DNA from: Candidatus Bathyarchaeota archaeon
GTDB lineage: Archaea; Thermoproteota; Bathyarchaeia; Bathyarchaeales; Bathycorpusculaceae
Direction of reading: 5' to 3'
Length of the DNA: 58,933 nt
Assembly: GCA_003164295.1 (NCBI GenBank)
Contig: PLTA01000035.1
Coordinates: 1 to 58,933 of the forward strand
Shown here: positions 8,862 through 17,317 of the stretch, one piece after another
How positions within the stretch are numbered: the first letter of the stretch is position 1
Layout of the letters: every line of letters begins with the position of its first letter
Translations under genes and position numbers: made by a program
Notes under the pieces: model-generated
Told to the model about the DNA's origin: nothing
What the model saw: the letters and a program-made list of their open reading frames with translations, nothing else
Database searches by the model: none

Positions 8862-9629
8862 ATGACAAACCCGAAGTTTGCTTTCAAAAAATTTATGGTC
8901 TTTTTAGTTTGCGTTCTGCTTTCAGTTGGCTTTATCGCCACTGTTTCAGCGCAAAGTATAGTAGTTAATGCAGGTGCGTCTACTACTCAACCAGTCGTAG
9001 GCAGTACCCTAACAGTTACTCTTACAATTTCTAACGTTCAAAATCTCTTTGGAATTGACTCTACTCTTCAATGGAACCCCTCAGTTCTAACCCTAACAAA
9101 CACAGTTCTCAATTTGGGCGATTCCCATTCAAACGGCGTCCTTCACGGAAGCAACATCAACACCGATTCCAATACCCTCGTCACAGGCGACATATATGTT
9201 CAAGAAACAAAAGTGGCCGGAAGCTATGAGCTCGTTACCACATCTGTTGGGGCATCAACAGCTAACTTTACTGGAAGCGGAACCATAGCAACCTTAACAT
9301 TTAACGTAGTAAGCGCGGGGTCAGCGGGCTTAACTCTATCAACAGATCTTTCAGACAAACCCGCATCTGGCTCAACGGCAAATTTCATTACCCATCAAGA
9401 CACAGCTAGCGCAGTAACCGCCGTCACATCAGGATCTTCAAGCCCCACGGCGTCACCTACTCCAACTTCAGGTACTTCAAGTACACCAACCTCATCTCCA
9501 GTCGTACCAGAATTTCCAAGCACCATCATAATAGCCGTATTCATTGCAATAGCAACAGCAGTAATAGTTCTTACAGTAAAACAATCAAAAAACAAAATCG
9601 TTTCAGAAAAACTCCTTAACATTTGTTAA
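8862..9629 (+). CDS. Secreted cohesin-domain protein with PEF-type C-terminal anchor
   Basis: 255 residues. The signal peptide is residues 1-31 (hydrophobic core, cut after Val-Ser-Ala). Residues about 32-190 match the cohesin fold: SIVVNAGASTTQPVVGSTLTV, the FGIDSTLQWNPSVLTL strand pair (the F/Y-D-x-x-L-x-(F/W)-D/N-P motif), and the end strand GTIATLTFNVVSAGSAGLTL. A Pro/Ser/Thr linker (about 190-218) leads to VPEFPS, a 20-residue hydrophobic helix and a basic tail, the layout of PEF-CTERM signals handled by archaeosortase. It would therefore display a cohesin on the cell surface and could bind the dockerin-like protein encoded upstream. It starts one base after the regulator's stop. Confidence 0.8.
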   Translation: MTNPKFAFKKFMVFLVCVLLSVGFIATVSAQSIVVNAGASTTQPVVGSTLTVTLTISNVQNLFGIDSTLQWNPSVLTLTNTVLNLGDSHSNGVLHGSNINTDSNTLVTGDIYVQETKVAGSYELVTTSVGASTANFTGSGTIATLTFNVVSAGSAGLTLSTDLSDKPASGSTANFITHQDTASAVTAVTSGSSSPTASPTPTSGTSSTPTSSPVVPEFPSTIIIAVFIAIATAVIVLTVKQSKNKIVSEKLLNIC

Positions 9630-9791
9630 GTTAGAATAATCACAACTTTTTTGTATTTTTTTGAAAAAAAGGCTTGAATTCAGCCTCAATTTTTTTGGTC
9701 AGGGCAAAAGGCTGAAATTTTTGAGCGAAACACTTAAGTGCAAAGAATAAGTAGTTTTGTCTTAGAATTAAAAACCAGGATGTAGAATTAG

Positions 9792-10358
9792 TTGGCTGTT
9801 GAAGGTTTTTTCGAAAACAAAAAGACACCAGTAGAAGCAAAAGTCGGCGACTTAACCCCACAATCTAAAGCGGTTAATGTTACGGCCAAAGTAGTATCCA
9901 AAACAGAAGTTCGTGAAATTCCAATGGGTCGCGACGGATCCGCACACAAAGTAAGTGATGCGCTCGTCGGAGATGAAACAGGTGTAGTTTACCTGACACT
10001 TTGGGATGACAACATTGAAAAAGTAAACGAAAGCGACACAATCCGCGTAGAAAACGGTTATGTAACACTGTTCAAAGGCAACATACGCTTAAACATCGGC
10101 AAATACGGCAAACTTGAACCTGCAAAAGAACCACTCGCAGTAGAAGTCAACACAGAAAACAACGTTTCCAGTAAAACATACGAACAAGAAAGACGCCCAT
10201 TTAGAGGAGGCGGCGGAAGAGGCTTCGGTGGCGGCGGCGGATACGGCGGAGGAAGAGATCGTCGCGGTGGCGGCGGAGGCGGTTACGGTGGCGGTCGAGA
10301 TAATAGAGATCGTCGCGGTGGCGGCGGAAGCAGCGGCGGCTACAGACCAAGATACTAA
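9792..10358 (+). CDS. OB-fold single-stranded DNA-binding protein with RGG tail
   Basis: 188 residues from a TTG start. Residues about 18-115 form one OB fold: VNVTAKVVSKTEVREI, VSDALVGDETGVVYLTLWDD and DTIRVENGYVTLFKGNIRLNIG are the strand motifs of archaeal SSB/RPA, including the conserved LWDD. Residues about 137-188 are almost only Gly, Arg, Asp and Tyr (RGGGGRGFGGGGGYGGG type). Crenarchaeal SSBs have one OB fold and a flexible acidic or Gly tail, so the architecture matches, but the RGG repeats are more like eukaryotic RNA-binding or phase-separating proteins. The tail DNA is a GGCGGCGGA-type repeat at about 10200-10345. A poly-T terminator follows. Confidence 0.85.
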   Translation: MAVEGFFENKKTPVEAKVGDLTPQSKAVNVTAKVVSKTEVREIPMGRDGSAHKVSDALVGDETGVVYLTLWDDNIEKVNESDTIRVENGYVTLFKGNIRLNIGKYGKLEPAKEPLAVEVNTENNVSSKTYEQERRPFRGGGGRGFGGGGGYGGGRDRRGGGGGGYGGGRDNRDRRGGGGSSGGYRPRY

Positions 10359-10687
10359 ACGCTTCAAGTCTTGAAAAGATCAATTTTTTCTTTTTTTGCT
10401 TTTTTATTCTTTCATCATATTTAAAACGATATTGAACTTTTTTCAGTTATGCAGATAATCATTTTATTGCTGTTAAATGAAACGAATTTTACGCGTTGTT
10501 ATGCAACAAAGAAAATAATCTGAAAAAATGGACTTAATGGACAAAATTTAAAGTAATCCATGAGTGATGTCATTAATCCTAACTTCCACTTCTGGAAAAT
10601 TACAGAAATCAGATATTTGCACCAGATTTGTTGTGAAACATTTAAAACTCTGTGAAAGAATTCCACCACATAAAAGAGAGACAAAAA
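10359..10687. other. Intergenic region upstream of malic enzyme
   Basis: It holds the SSB terminator at its left end and, at 10637-10647, a TATA-like CATTTAAAACT about 45 bases before the malic enzyme ATG, with a purine-rich GAGAGA tract just before that ATG. No other structure was seen. Confidence 0.45.
10385..10412 (+). terminator. Poly-T terminator after the SSB gene
   Basis: Three close runs of T (TTTTTTC, TTTTTTTGC, TTTTTTATTC) begin about 27 bases after the stop codon, the usual archaeal intrinsic termination signal with no hairpin required. Confidence 0.6.
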
Positions 10688-12067
10688 ATGGAAACCGCCA
10701 AAAAAGAAGCTAAACCAACGGTAGACGAATTATTAGCGAAAGCCAAAAAACCAGCTCAATTATCGCCTCCAATGCACAAATTTTACGAAGGAAAAATGCA
10801 AGTTATCCCCAAATGCGCCATTCGAAGCGTCGACGATTTTGCAATATGGTATACTCCAGGCGTAGCAGCGCCGTGCAAAATAATTCAAGCTGACCCCGAC
10901 AAATCTTTTGAACTGACTAATCGTTGGAACTACGTTGCGGTTGTTTCTGATGGAACCCGTGTTTTAGGTTTAGGCGATATTGGTCCAGAAGCAGCGTTGC
11001 CAGTCATGGAGGGTAAAGCACTCATTTTCAAATATTTAGGCGGTGTCGACGCGTTTCCAATTTGTTTAAGAACCAAGGATCCGGATGAAATTGTTAGAAT
11101 TTGTAAGGCTATTGAGCCGTCTTTTGGCGGCATTAACCTTGAGGATATAGAGAAGCCGAAGTGTTTTCATATTCTGGAAAATGCGCGCGAGCAACTCAAT
11201 ATCCCTGTTTGGCATGACGACCAGCAAGGAACTGCTACAGTAATTTTAGCTGGCCTAATTAATGCCTTCAAAATTGTTGGAAAAAAACCACGAGAAAGCA
11301 TCATCACGTTGATCGGTTCAGGAGCCGCAAATATTCGAACAGCTTACGTGCTAATGAAGTGGGGCGTTAAACCAGGAAATATAATACTTGCCGACAGCAA
11401 AGGCGTAGTTTACAAGGACAGAAAAGACATAACTAAAGAAGATGACCCATGGAAATACGACGTTACCCAAAAAACTAACGGTGAAGGCAGAACCGGTGAC
11501 ATTTCAGAGGCATTCAAAGGTGTAGATGCAGTTGTTGCGGCTTCAAAACCTGGACCAAATACTATAAAGAAGGAATGGATAAAAACCATGGCTCAAAACT
11601 CAATAATCTTCGCGTGTGCTAATCCAATTCCAGAAATCTGGCCATGGGACGCAGAGGAAGCTGGAGCAAGAATTGTAGCAACTGGCAGAAGCGATTTTCC
11701 TAATCAGGTGAATAATAGTTTAGGTTTTCCGGGGATTTTCCGTGGAGTTTTAGATGTTAAAGCAAAAACTATTACAGATGACATGTGCATTTCAGCTGCG
11801 CAGGAACTTGCAAGTTTCGCTGAAGAACGAGGGATTAACGAGAAAGATATTTTGCCTAGAATGGATGAGTGGGAAGTTTTTCCCAGAGAGGCTGTGGCAT
11901 GTGCATTAAAATCAATTGAGCAGGGAGTGGCAAGGGTAAAGCTCAGTCGAGATGAATTATACGAACGCGCTTCCGCCATTATTCAAAATGCACGGCAATC
12001 GACTGAGTTGTTGATGAAGCATGGATTAATTAAGCCGCCACCAAGTGAAGACATACTGTTAAGGTAA
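10688..12067 (+). CDS. Malic enzyme (malate dehydrogenase, oxaloacetate-decarboxylating)
   Basis: 459 residues from ATG 10688; a GTG at 10652 is open but less likely because GAGAGA sits before the ATG. The enzyme converts malate plus NAD(P)+ to pyruvate, CO2 and NAD(P)H. Visible motifs: FAIWYTPGVAAPC (catalytic Tyr region), GGINLEDIEKPKCF (metal-binding ED), VWHDDQQGTA (metal/substrate-binding DDQQGTA), and the dinucleotide-binding LIGSGAANIRTAYVL, followed by CANPIPEIWPW. The length fits the short prokaryotic form without the phosphotransacetylase-like domain. It stands alone between a terminator and a convergent gene, and would link C4 acids to the pyruvate consumed by the 2-oxoacid:ferredoxin oxidoreductase encoded later. 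Confidence 0.9.
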   Translation: METAKKEAKPTVDELLAKAKKPAQLSPPMHKFYEGKMQVIPKCAIRSVDDFAIWYTPGVAAPCKIIQADPDKSFELTNRWNYVAVVSDGTRVLGLGDIGPEAALPVMEGKALIFKYLGGVDAFPICLRTKDPDEIVRICKAIEPSFGGINLEDIEKPKCFHILENAREQLNIPVWHDDQQGTATVILAGLINAFKIVGKKPRESIITLIGSGAANIRTAYVLMKWGVKPGNIILADSKGVVYKDRKDITKEDDPWKYDVTQKTNGEGRTGDISEAFKGVDAVVAASKPGPNTIKKEWIKTMAQNSIIFACANPIPEIWPWDAEEAGARIVATGRSDFPNQVNNSLGFPGIFRGVLDVKAKTITDDMCISAAQELASFAEERGINEKDILPRMDEWEVFPREAVACALKSIEQGVARVKLSRDELYERASAIIQNARQSTELLMKHGLIKPPPSEDILLR

Positions 12068-12145
12068 GCACAAAATCTGAATAGTGCTTAATCTAAACTT
12101 AAAAAAACCATGTGATCCAAACGATTTAGCAATAAATAAAAAAGA

Positions 12146-12415
12146 TTAAAGAGGAGTTATTTTCACTATATTTCTTTTTTCCAGTCTTCGCAGGGCATCT
12201 AAACATTCGTCTTTTTTTTCGCCAGTAATGTTTAAATTTAACATAATTTCTTTGACGGAAATTTCGGCTTTTCCAAAGTTTTCATGGCGTTTATAGAGGT
12301 GTCGTACAATGGATTTTTCTAGTTTACCGCATCGCCAAGTAGTGTTACGGATTAAGACAACGATGGTTCGAACAAGTGTTTGCTCATTAGATTTTCTTCC
12401 ACGAGAATCTGCCAA
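12146..12415 (-). CDS. Small winged-helix-like protein
   Basis: 89 residues, TTG start behind a GGGGAGAG SD-like tract. The C-terminal half (ISVKEIMLNLNITGEKKDECLDALRRLEKRNIV) reads as helix-turn-helix plus wing. It is convergent to malic enzyme and divergent from no obvious partner. Probably a DNA-binding regulator or a small archaeal conserved protein; target unknown. Confidence 0.55.
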   Translation of the reverse strand: MADSRGRKSNEQTLVRTIVVLIRNTTWRCGKLEKSIVRHLYKRHENFGKAEISVKEIMLNLNITGEKKDECLDALRRLEKRNIVKITPL

Positions 12416-12508
12416 CTCTCCCCACCAACCAAGTTAACCCGCGGCATTGTTTTTAAACGTTTGTTCGCCTGCGGAATAAACGCTTTAATTTGAGCTTGGT
12501 TGGTAAGT

Positions 12509-12958
12509 TTACAGGTTTTTTTTCAGATGTAAACCGTGAGCTTTGCCATAATATTTTTCCAATCTTCCGATTTTTTGATATCCACTTTTTTGGTAGAGTT
12601 TTAATGCGTCTGAGTTGTCTTCTCGGACTTCTAAGTGAACTTCGTTTATGCTTTTTTGCTTCAAAATGGTTTCGATTTCTTGAAGCATCTTTGTTGCAAT
12701 TCCTTTTCGTCGATAAGCTGAGGCGACATTTATTGTTATAATGTGCCCAAACAACGTATTATTTTCAATTTCAATTTGTGCAATTATGAACCCCGCGACG
12801 GTATTGTCTGCTTTGGCAACTAACGCTATGGCATTGTAATCTGTCAACAAATAAGATATTTGTCGTTTTGTAAAGGCTTCTTGATCAAAGCATTGCTCTT
12901 CAATTTTGCACAGGGTGTCAAGCAGCCTAATGGATGCTGTTTCAATTTTTAATTCCAT
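12509..12958 (-). CDS. rimI: RimI-like ribosomal protein/N-terminal acetyltransferase
   Basis: 149 residues from ATG 12958. It has the full GNAT signature: the GFIIAQIE strand, ITINVASAYRRKGIATKML (acetyl-CoA motif Arg-Arg-x-Gly-Ile-Ala), then VHLEVREDNSDALKLYQKSGYQKIGRLEKYY. The last segment (NxxALxLYxKxGF then YY) is diagnostic of RimI and archaeal Ard1-like N-alpha-acetyltransferases, which acetylate protein N-termini. It follows the UPF0104 gene on the same strand with almost no gap. Confidence 0.85.
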   Translation of the reverse strand: MELKIETASIRLLDTLCKIEEQCFDQEAFTKRQISYLLTDYNAIALVAKADNTVAGFIIAQIEIENNTLFGHIITINVASAYRRKGIATKMLQEIETILKQKSINEVHLEVREDNSDALKLYQKSGYQKIGRLEKYYGKAHGLHLKKNL

Positions 12959-12976
12959 TTTTTGCCTTGATAGCAA

Positions 12977-14056
12977 TTAGAGAGGAGGATTGATTTTAGT
13001 TTTTTCTATGTCTGTTGAAGCGGAGATTGATGGTTTTAGTTCAAGCCATTGTTGAGCTCCAAAGCCTATCAAGAAACGGAACCACAAGGTTATGATTCGT
13101 GTAAATATTGTGGCGGTCACAGCTAAAGGTCCGTATACACCCATTGAAACGTACAGGGTAGTCATCACAGCTTCTGGAAGCCCAACTTCAAACGGTATAC
13201 CTATAGGAATAGCTTTGACTGCTAAGAATATAGCTGAAGTAACTATGATTATGCTTAATGAAACTGGATGCCCAAGAGACATGAAAACAAGATAAGGTAT
13301 GCTTAAACTAAAAAACCAAGAAATAACCAGATAAAACAATGAGCCAGCCAAGGCTTTAGGATTGTGGCTGAATTCTTTCATCCCGTCGTGGAAGTGCGCT
13401 GTGATTTCAACTGCTTCTTCCTTTAATTTTTCAACTTTAACTCTTCCTCTAGTGATTTTTCGTACAAGATTGGTTACAAAATTAATAACTTTTAATGTCC
13501 ATTGCGGCTTGAAACCTAAAACAATCATAAAGCCCATTATAGATATTATTGCGGCAGCGACTAGAATGATAACGTTGAAGACTAAAGGGTTAACATTTCC
13601 GCCGAAGGTAAGCAAAACTATGCCTGCAATTAAGGCAACAACATTTAACGCCATGCCCAAAAGCCTGTGTGTATAAAGCGATGCCACTACCTTACCAAAT
13701 GGTCCACATTTATCTCTTACGCACAAATACGTACGAGTTACTTCCCCGCTTATAGATTGTGCTGGAACGATAGTATCTACATAAATTCCATACCAAACGT
13801 AAAGATAAGCTCGAATAATACCAATTTTAATTGAAAGATGATTGGTTAAAACACGCCATGAAACTGTAAAGAAAAAAACTTCCAATAAACCAAAAATTAT
13901 GGCTAAAGCGTAAATCGTAGGGTCAACATTTTTTGCCTCAGCTAATATGTTCCCGATGTCAACGCGGAACAAATAAATGTAGATGAAGAACCCCGTTAAA
14001 CCTAAGAGTGGGAACACTATTGTCTTCCAACTGATTTTTGGTTTAAGAGGTTGCAT
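12977..14056 (-). CDS. UPF0104 / LPG-synthase-TM-like membrane protein (second copy)
   Basis: 359 residues with about eight membrane segments. AQSISGEVTRTYLC (about 97-110) corresponds to the GR-GY region of the protein at 5206-6372, and the C-terminal IPFEVGLPEAVMTTLYVSMG to its ITPAGIGVQEFG element. It is clearly divergent from that copy, so the two are old paralogues with distinct substrates. The role in lipid-linked sugar transport or transfer is inferred. It is transcribed ahead of the rimI gene. Confidence 0.75.
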   Translation of the reverse strand: MQPLKPKISWKTIVFPLLGLTGFFIYIYLFRVDIGNILAEAKNVDPTIYALAIIFGLLEVFFFTVSWRVLTNHLSIKIGIIRAYLYVWYGIYVDTIVPAQSISGEVTRTYLCVRDKCGPFGKVVASLYTHRLLGMALNVVALIAGIVLLTFGGNVNPLVFNVIILVAAAIISIMGFMIVLGFKPQWTLKVINFVTNLVRKITRGRVKVEKLKEEAVEITAHFHDGMKEFSHNPKALAGSLFYLVISWFFSLSIPYLVFMSLGHPVSLSIIIVTSAIFLAVKAIPIGIPFEVGLPEAVMTTLYVSMGVYGPLAVTATIFTRIITLWFRFLIGFGAQQWLELKPSISASTDIEKTKINPPL

Positions 14057-14195
14057 CTGGGTTTTTGCACCTATTTTGAACGGTGAGGTATGTTTGTGTG
14101 ATTATATACTTTACCCAAATCCCAGCGTTTATTTGCCAAATAAATCTATAGCTGTAGCTCTTTGGTTCGAATAAGCATCTTAATTTTGTTAGTAA

Positions 14196-14206
14196 CCTTT
14201 TAATTT
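14196..14206 (+). promoter_or_regulatory. TATA box of glycyl-tRNA synthetase gene
   Basis: CCTTTTAATTT lies about 36-46 bases before the TTG start at 14242. Transcription would begin near 14230, giving a leader of about ten bases that is only just long enough for the GGTAACGAG purine tract. Confidence 0.45.
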
Positions 14207-14241
14207 GCTCAGGGCACTAAGCATAAAAAAGGTAACGAGAA

Positions 14242-16014
14242 TTGAACGACGAAGTTAAATGCTCAAAACCTGAATGCGACAAATTCACCGCAATTAACGA
14301 GTTAGCAAAGCGTAGAGGATTTTTTTGGCCATCTTTTGAGATTTATGGCGGCAGCGGCGGTTTTGTAACTTATGGTCCGCTTGGAACACGATTAAAACAA
14401 AATGTTGAAGCAAAACTTAGAGAACTTTTCGTTAAAAGAATCGGTATTTACGAAATGGAATCTTCCATAATTGCCCCAGGTAAAGTCTTTGAAGCATCTG
14501 GTCACGTAGACCATTTTAAGGAGCCGATGGTTGAATGCCAAAACTGTCATACCCGTTTTCGTGCTGACCATTTGCTTGAAGAAAAAGGTATCAGTTCAGC
14601 TGAAGCAGAAAAAATGAGTTTAAACGAGATAAAAGAAGAGATTGAGCGTCACGAGGTTATTTGTCCTGACTGCCGCGGCAAATTTGGCGAACCGCAACGG
14701 TACTTAACAATGTTTGAAACTACAATTGGGCCTTACTCGGGCTCGGTTGGTTACGGCAGACCTGAAGCTGCACAAAACATTTTCGTTGAGTTCAACCGAC
14801 TCTATGTTGCTGCACGAGAGAGACTTCCGTTTGGAGTTATTGCAATTGGTCACGCTTTGCGTAACGAGATTTCTCCAAGGCAGGGTTTGATTCGTCTAAG
14901 AGAATTCACTATTTCCGATTTAGAGTTTTTCTTTGATCCTGAGGAACCTTCTTGCCGTTTTCTATGTGAAGTGGAAAACGAAGTTTTGCCGATTCTACAA
15001 TGTGAAACAAGGCTCAAGGAATGCGAGGATACGACTGACCTGACTGTCCGAGAAGCTCTTGATCGCAAAGTAATCCGTTCTGAGTGGCAAGCTTTTTTCA
15101 TGGCGATGGCTAAAAGACTTTTAGTTGAACTTGGCGTCCCAGCTCAGAAGCAGCGTTTTATCGAAAAGCTCACTTGGGAGAAAGCTCATTATTCAAGCCA
15201 AAGCTTTGACCAAGAAGTGCTGGTTGACCGTTGGGGATGGATAGAAGTCTCGGGGCATGCGTATCGCACAGACTACGATTTATCGTGTCATATGAAAGCT
15301 AGCGGCGTTGACATGACCGTTTACAAAGAGTACGCTAATCCAGTCGAAAAAGAAGAGCTCGTTGTTAAGCCTATTATGGCAAAACTTGGTCCAGTGTACA
15401 AAGGTGAAGCTGCCAAAGTTGCTGCCTTGCTTGTCAAGGTTTCTGCTCAAGAGGTTGCTGACACACTGCAAAAACAAGGCTTTTTCATGGTTGACAAATA
15501 CGAAATTAAATCCGATCAAGTGGAAATTAATTGTCAAAAAACCACTGTGCGAGGCACTCGTTTCGTTCCCCATGTTGTTGAGCCAAGTTTTGGTTCAGAC
15601 AGACTCTTCTACGTTGTGTTAGAGTATGCATACAGAATTAAGGATGACCGTGTCGTCATGAGTTTTCCTCGAAGCATTGCCCCGATACAAGTTGGAATTT
15701 ACCCCCTAATGAGCAAAGATGGCTTAGACACTAAAGCAATGGAACTTCGAAAGATGTTGGCATGCGAGGGCTTCATGGTTGAACTAGACGAATCAGGCTC
15801 TATCGGCAGACGATACGCAAGAGCTGACGAGGCAGGGGTTCAGTTAGGTTTAACAATTGATTACGAAACATTAGAAAAAGACACAATAACCATTCGGGAC
15901 AGGGATAGTTGGCTACAAGTTCGAACTGCAATTAAAGATTTACCCCCACTGCTCCATAGCTACTTTGAGGGAAAAATTAATTTTAAAGATTTAGGAATAT
16001 TGATTGAAAGTTAG
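14242..16014 (+). CDS. glyS: Glycyl-tRNA synthetase (archaeal/eukaryotic dimeric type)
   Basis: 590 residues, TTG start 12 bases behind a purine-rich tract. Motif 1 region (GSGGFVTYGPLGTRLKQNV), the two CxxC pairs of the archaeal insertion (CQNCHTRF, then CPDC) and motif 2 (RNEISPRQGLIRLREFTISDLEFF) are clear. Motif 3 is VVEPSFGSDRLFYVVLEYAY. The C-terminal anticodon-binding domain begins near SIAPIQVGIYPL. It charges tRNA-Gly in the cytoplasm. The length is normal for the alpha2 class II enzyme. It probably leads a rightward unit with the PhoU-like and splicing endonuclease genes. Confidence 0.95.
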   Translation: MNDEVKCSKPECDKFTAINELAKRRGFFWPSFEIYGGSGGFVTYGPLGTRLKQNVEAKLRELFVKRIGIYEMESSIIAPGKVFEASGHVDHFKEPMVECQNCHTRFRADHLLEEKGISSAEAEKMSLNEIKEEIERHEVICPDCRGKFGEPQRYLTMFETTIGPYSGSVGYGRPEAAQNIFVEFNRLYVAARERLPFGVIAIGHALRNEISPRQGLIRLREFTISDLEFFFDPEEPSCRFLCEVENEVLPILQCETRLKECEDTTDLTVREALDRKVIRSEWQAFFMAMAKRLLVELGVPAQKQRFIEKLTWEKAHYSSQSFDQEVLVDRWGWIEVSGHAYRTDYDLSCHMKASGVDMTVYKEYANPVEKEELVVKPIMAKLGPVYKGEAAKVAALLVKVSAQEVADTLQKQGFFMVDKYEIKSDQVEINCQKTTVRGTRFVPHVVEPSFGSDRLFYVVLEYAYRIKDDRVVMSFPRSIAPIQVGIYPLMSKDGLDTKAMELRKMLACEGFMVELDESGSIGRRYARADEAGVQLGLTIDYETLEKDTITIRDRDSWLQVRTAIKDLPPLLHSYFEGKINFKDLGILIES

Positions 16015-16037
16015 GAGTTACCTTTTTTAATAAACAC

Positions 16038-16748
16038 TTGTTTAGTAACAATATTAAAATAGGGATAATTGTTGGCGGGGGAAACAGATTGGTACTTCCA
16101 TCAGAAACAGAAGAGCGCGTTAAGAGGCGAGCCTTAAACGTTTGCAACGATAATTTGCGTAAAGTCGTAGACGTGTCAAGGAAAATCCCTCAAATAGTTG
16201 AGTATTTTGCAAGCGGCGATAAAGACAACGCAAGAAAACTTTTAAGCGAAATAAGAACGGGCGAAGAAGAAGTTGTTAAGGCAAGACGCTTGGTTTCTCA
16301 AGAACTTTCTGAAATAGGTGCCATTTTGACTTCCCGCGAAGACTTTTTAAGATTTACAAATTTATCAAGTGAAGTAGCCGATTTCTCAGAAGGCATCGCG
16401 TATTATATAGTTGAAATAATGGACCATAATTGGACTATTTCTTCTGATATCAAAAAAGACCTTCTCAAACTTTCTGTAGCTGTCCTTGATACTGTGCTTA
16501 AACTTAGGGAAACAATGATGGTTCTAAATTATGGTTCTCAAAAGACTCTTGAAAAGGCAAAAGATGTTGAAATTGCTGAACGGATAGTAGATGATCAATA
16601 CCGTGCGTTAACAATAAAAGTTCTCAATGGCAAACTTGACGTTTCAGTACTCTTGCTTTTAAGAGATGTTCTTCAATTGCTTGAAAACTCCGCTGACAAA
16701 GCAGAGGATGCAGCTGACGTTGCACGAATGCTATCGTTTATCATGTAA
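16038..16748 (+). CDS. PhoU-like/DUF47 helical protein
   Basis: 236 residues, TTG start. It is almost wholly alpha-helical, with heptad patterns and paired acidic motifs like those that bind metal in PhoU/DUF47 bundles (FSEGIAYYIVEIMDHNW, AERIVDDQYRAL, LENSADKAEDAADVARML). The closing E-x-x-A-D-x-A-E-D motif is typical. DUF47 proteins usually accompany PitA phosphate transporters, but none is encoded here, so the role is uncertain; it could modulate phosphate or metal uptake. Confidence 0.75.
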   Translation: MFSNNIKIGIIVGGGNRLVLPSETEERVKRRALNVCNDNLRKVVDVSRKIPQIVEYFASGDKDNARKLLSEIRTGEEEVVKARRLVSQELSEIGAILTSREDFLRFTNLSSEVADFSEGIAYYIVEIMDHNWTISSDIKKDLLKLSVAVLDTVLKLRETMMVLNYGSQKTLEKAKDVEIAERIVDDQYRALTIKVLNGKLDVSVLLLLRDVLQLLENSADKAEDAADVARMLSFIM

Positions 16749-16762
16749 CCCGAGCTGCTGTA

Positions 16763-17317
16763 ATGCCGAAGATACATGTTGAGCTTATAGAAAACTTTCT
16801 TGTAGTGTGGGACTCCGCTAAAGGCTCAGAACTCTATAAAGCAGGTTATTATGGTAAGCCCCTTGGGATTCCGAAACCAAAAATTCCAGAGTTTGATGTC
16901 CCCTTAATTTTGGATTTGATGGAAGGCTTATACCTAGTTGAGAATAAGAAAATAGACATTTATGAAGACCCAAACCAGGCCAAGGTTAGTCTCAAAAAAC
17001 TCAAGCAAAAAGCTAAACAATTGTACGACGAATTTGAAGAAAAATACGCCGTTTACCATGACCTAAGAGATAGCGCCTTAATTGTTACGCCAGGAATAAA
17101 GTTTGGCTGCGACTTTGCCGTTTACAAATATGGTCCAGGTGTAGAACATGCGCCCTACATGGTTTCAGTTAAAAAAGCAGGCTCAAACATTTCAGCCACC
17201 GAACTTGTGAAAGCTGGACGATTAGCAACCACAGTTCGTAAACGCTTTATTATTGCAGTCCCCGATTTGAGTTCGGGCAAAGTGAAGTATTTAATTTTTA
17301 AATGGTTCAAGGCTTAA
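16763..17317 (+). CDS. endA: tRNA-splicing endonuclease (archaeal EndA)
   Basis: 184 residues, the size of the short archaeal subunit (homotetramer or heterotetramer form). The C-terminal nuclease domain shows the catalytic triad positions: Tyr in FAVYKYGPGVEHAPYMV, His in VEHAPY, and Lys in VRKRFIIAVPD. The N-terminal GYYGKPLGIPKPK motif is also conserved. It cuts bulge-helix-bulge motifs in pre-tRNA; the partial tRNA at the window start may be such a substrate. Its end overlaps the end of the convergent nucleotidyltransferase gene by four bases. Confidence 0.92.
   Translation: MPKIHVELIENFLVVWDSAKGSELYKAGYYGKPLGIPKPKIPEFDVPLILDLMEGLYLVENKKIDIYEDPNQAKVSLKKLKQKAKQLYDEFEEKYAVYHDLRDSALIVTPGIKFGCDFAVYKYGPGVEHAPYMVSVKKAGSNISATELVKAGRLATTVRKRFIIAVPDLSSGKVKYLIFKWFKA

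Noticed and set aside
10200..10345. GGCGGCGGA repeats considered as a CRISPR-like or microsatellite array
   Set aside because: They keep the reading frame of the SSB and encode the Gly/Arg tail; no spacers exist.
10089..10367. Antisense Ala/Ser-rich frame opposite the SSB tail
   Set aside because: It is the reverse of the Gly-rich GGCGGCGGA repeat that encodes the RGG tail.
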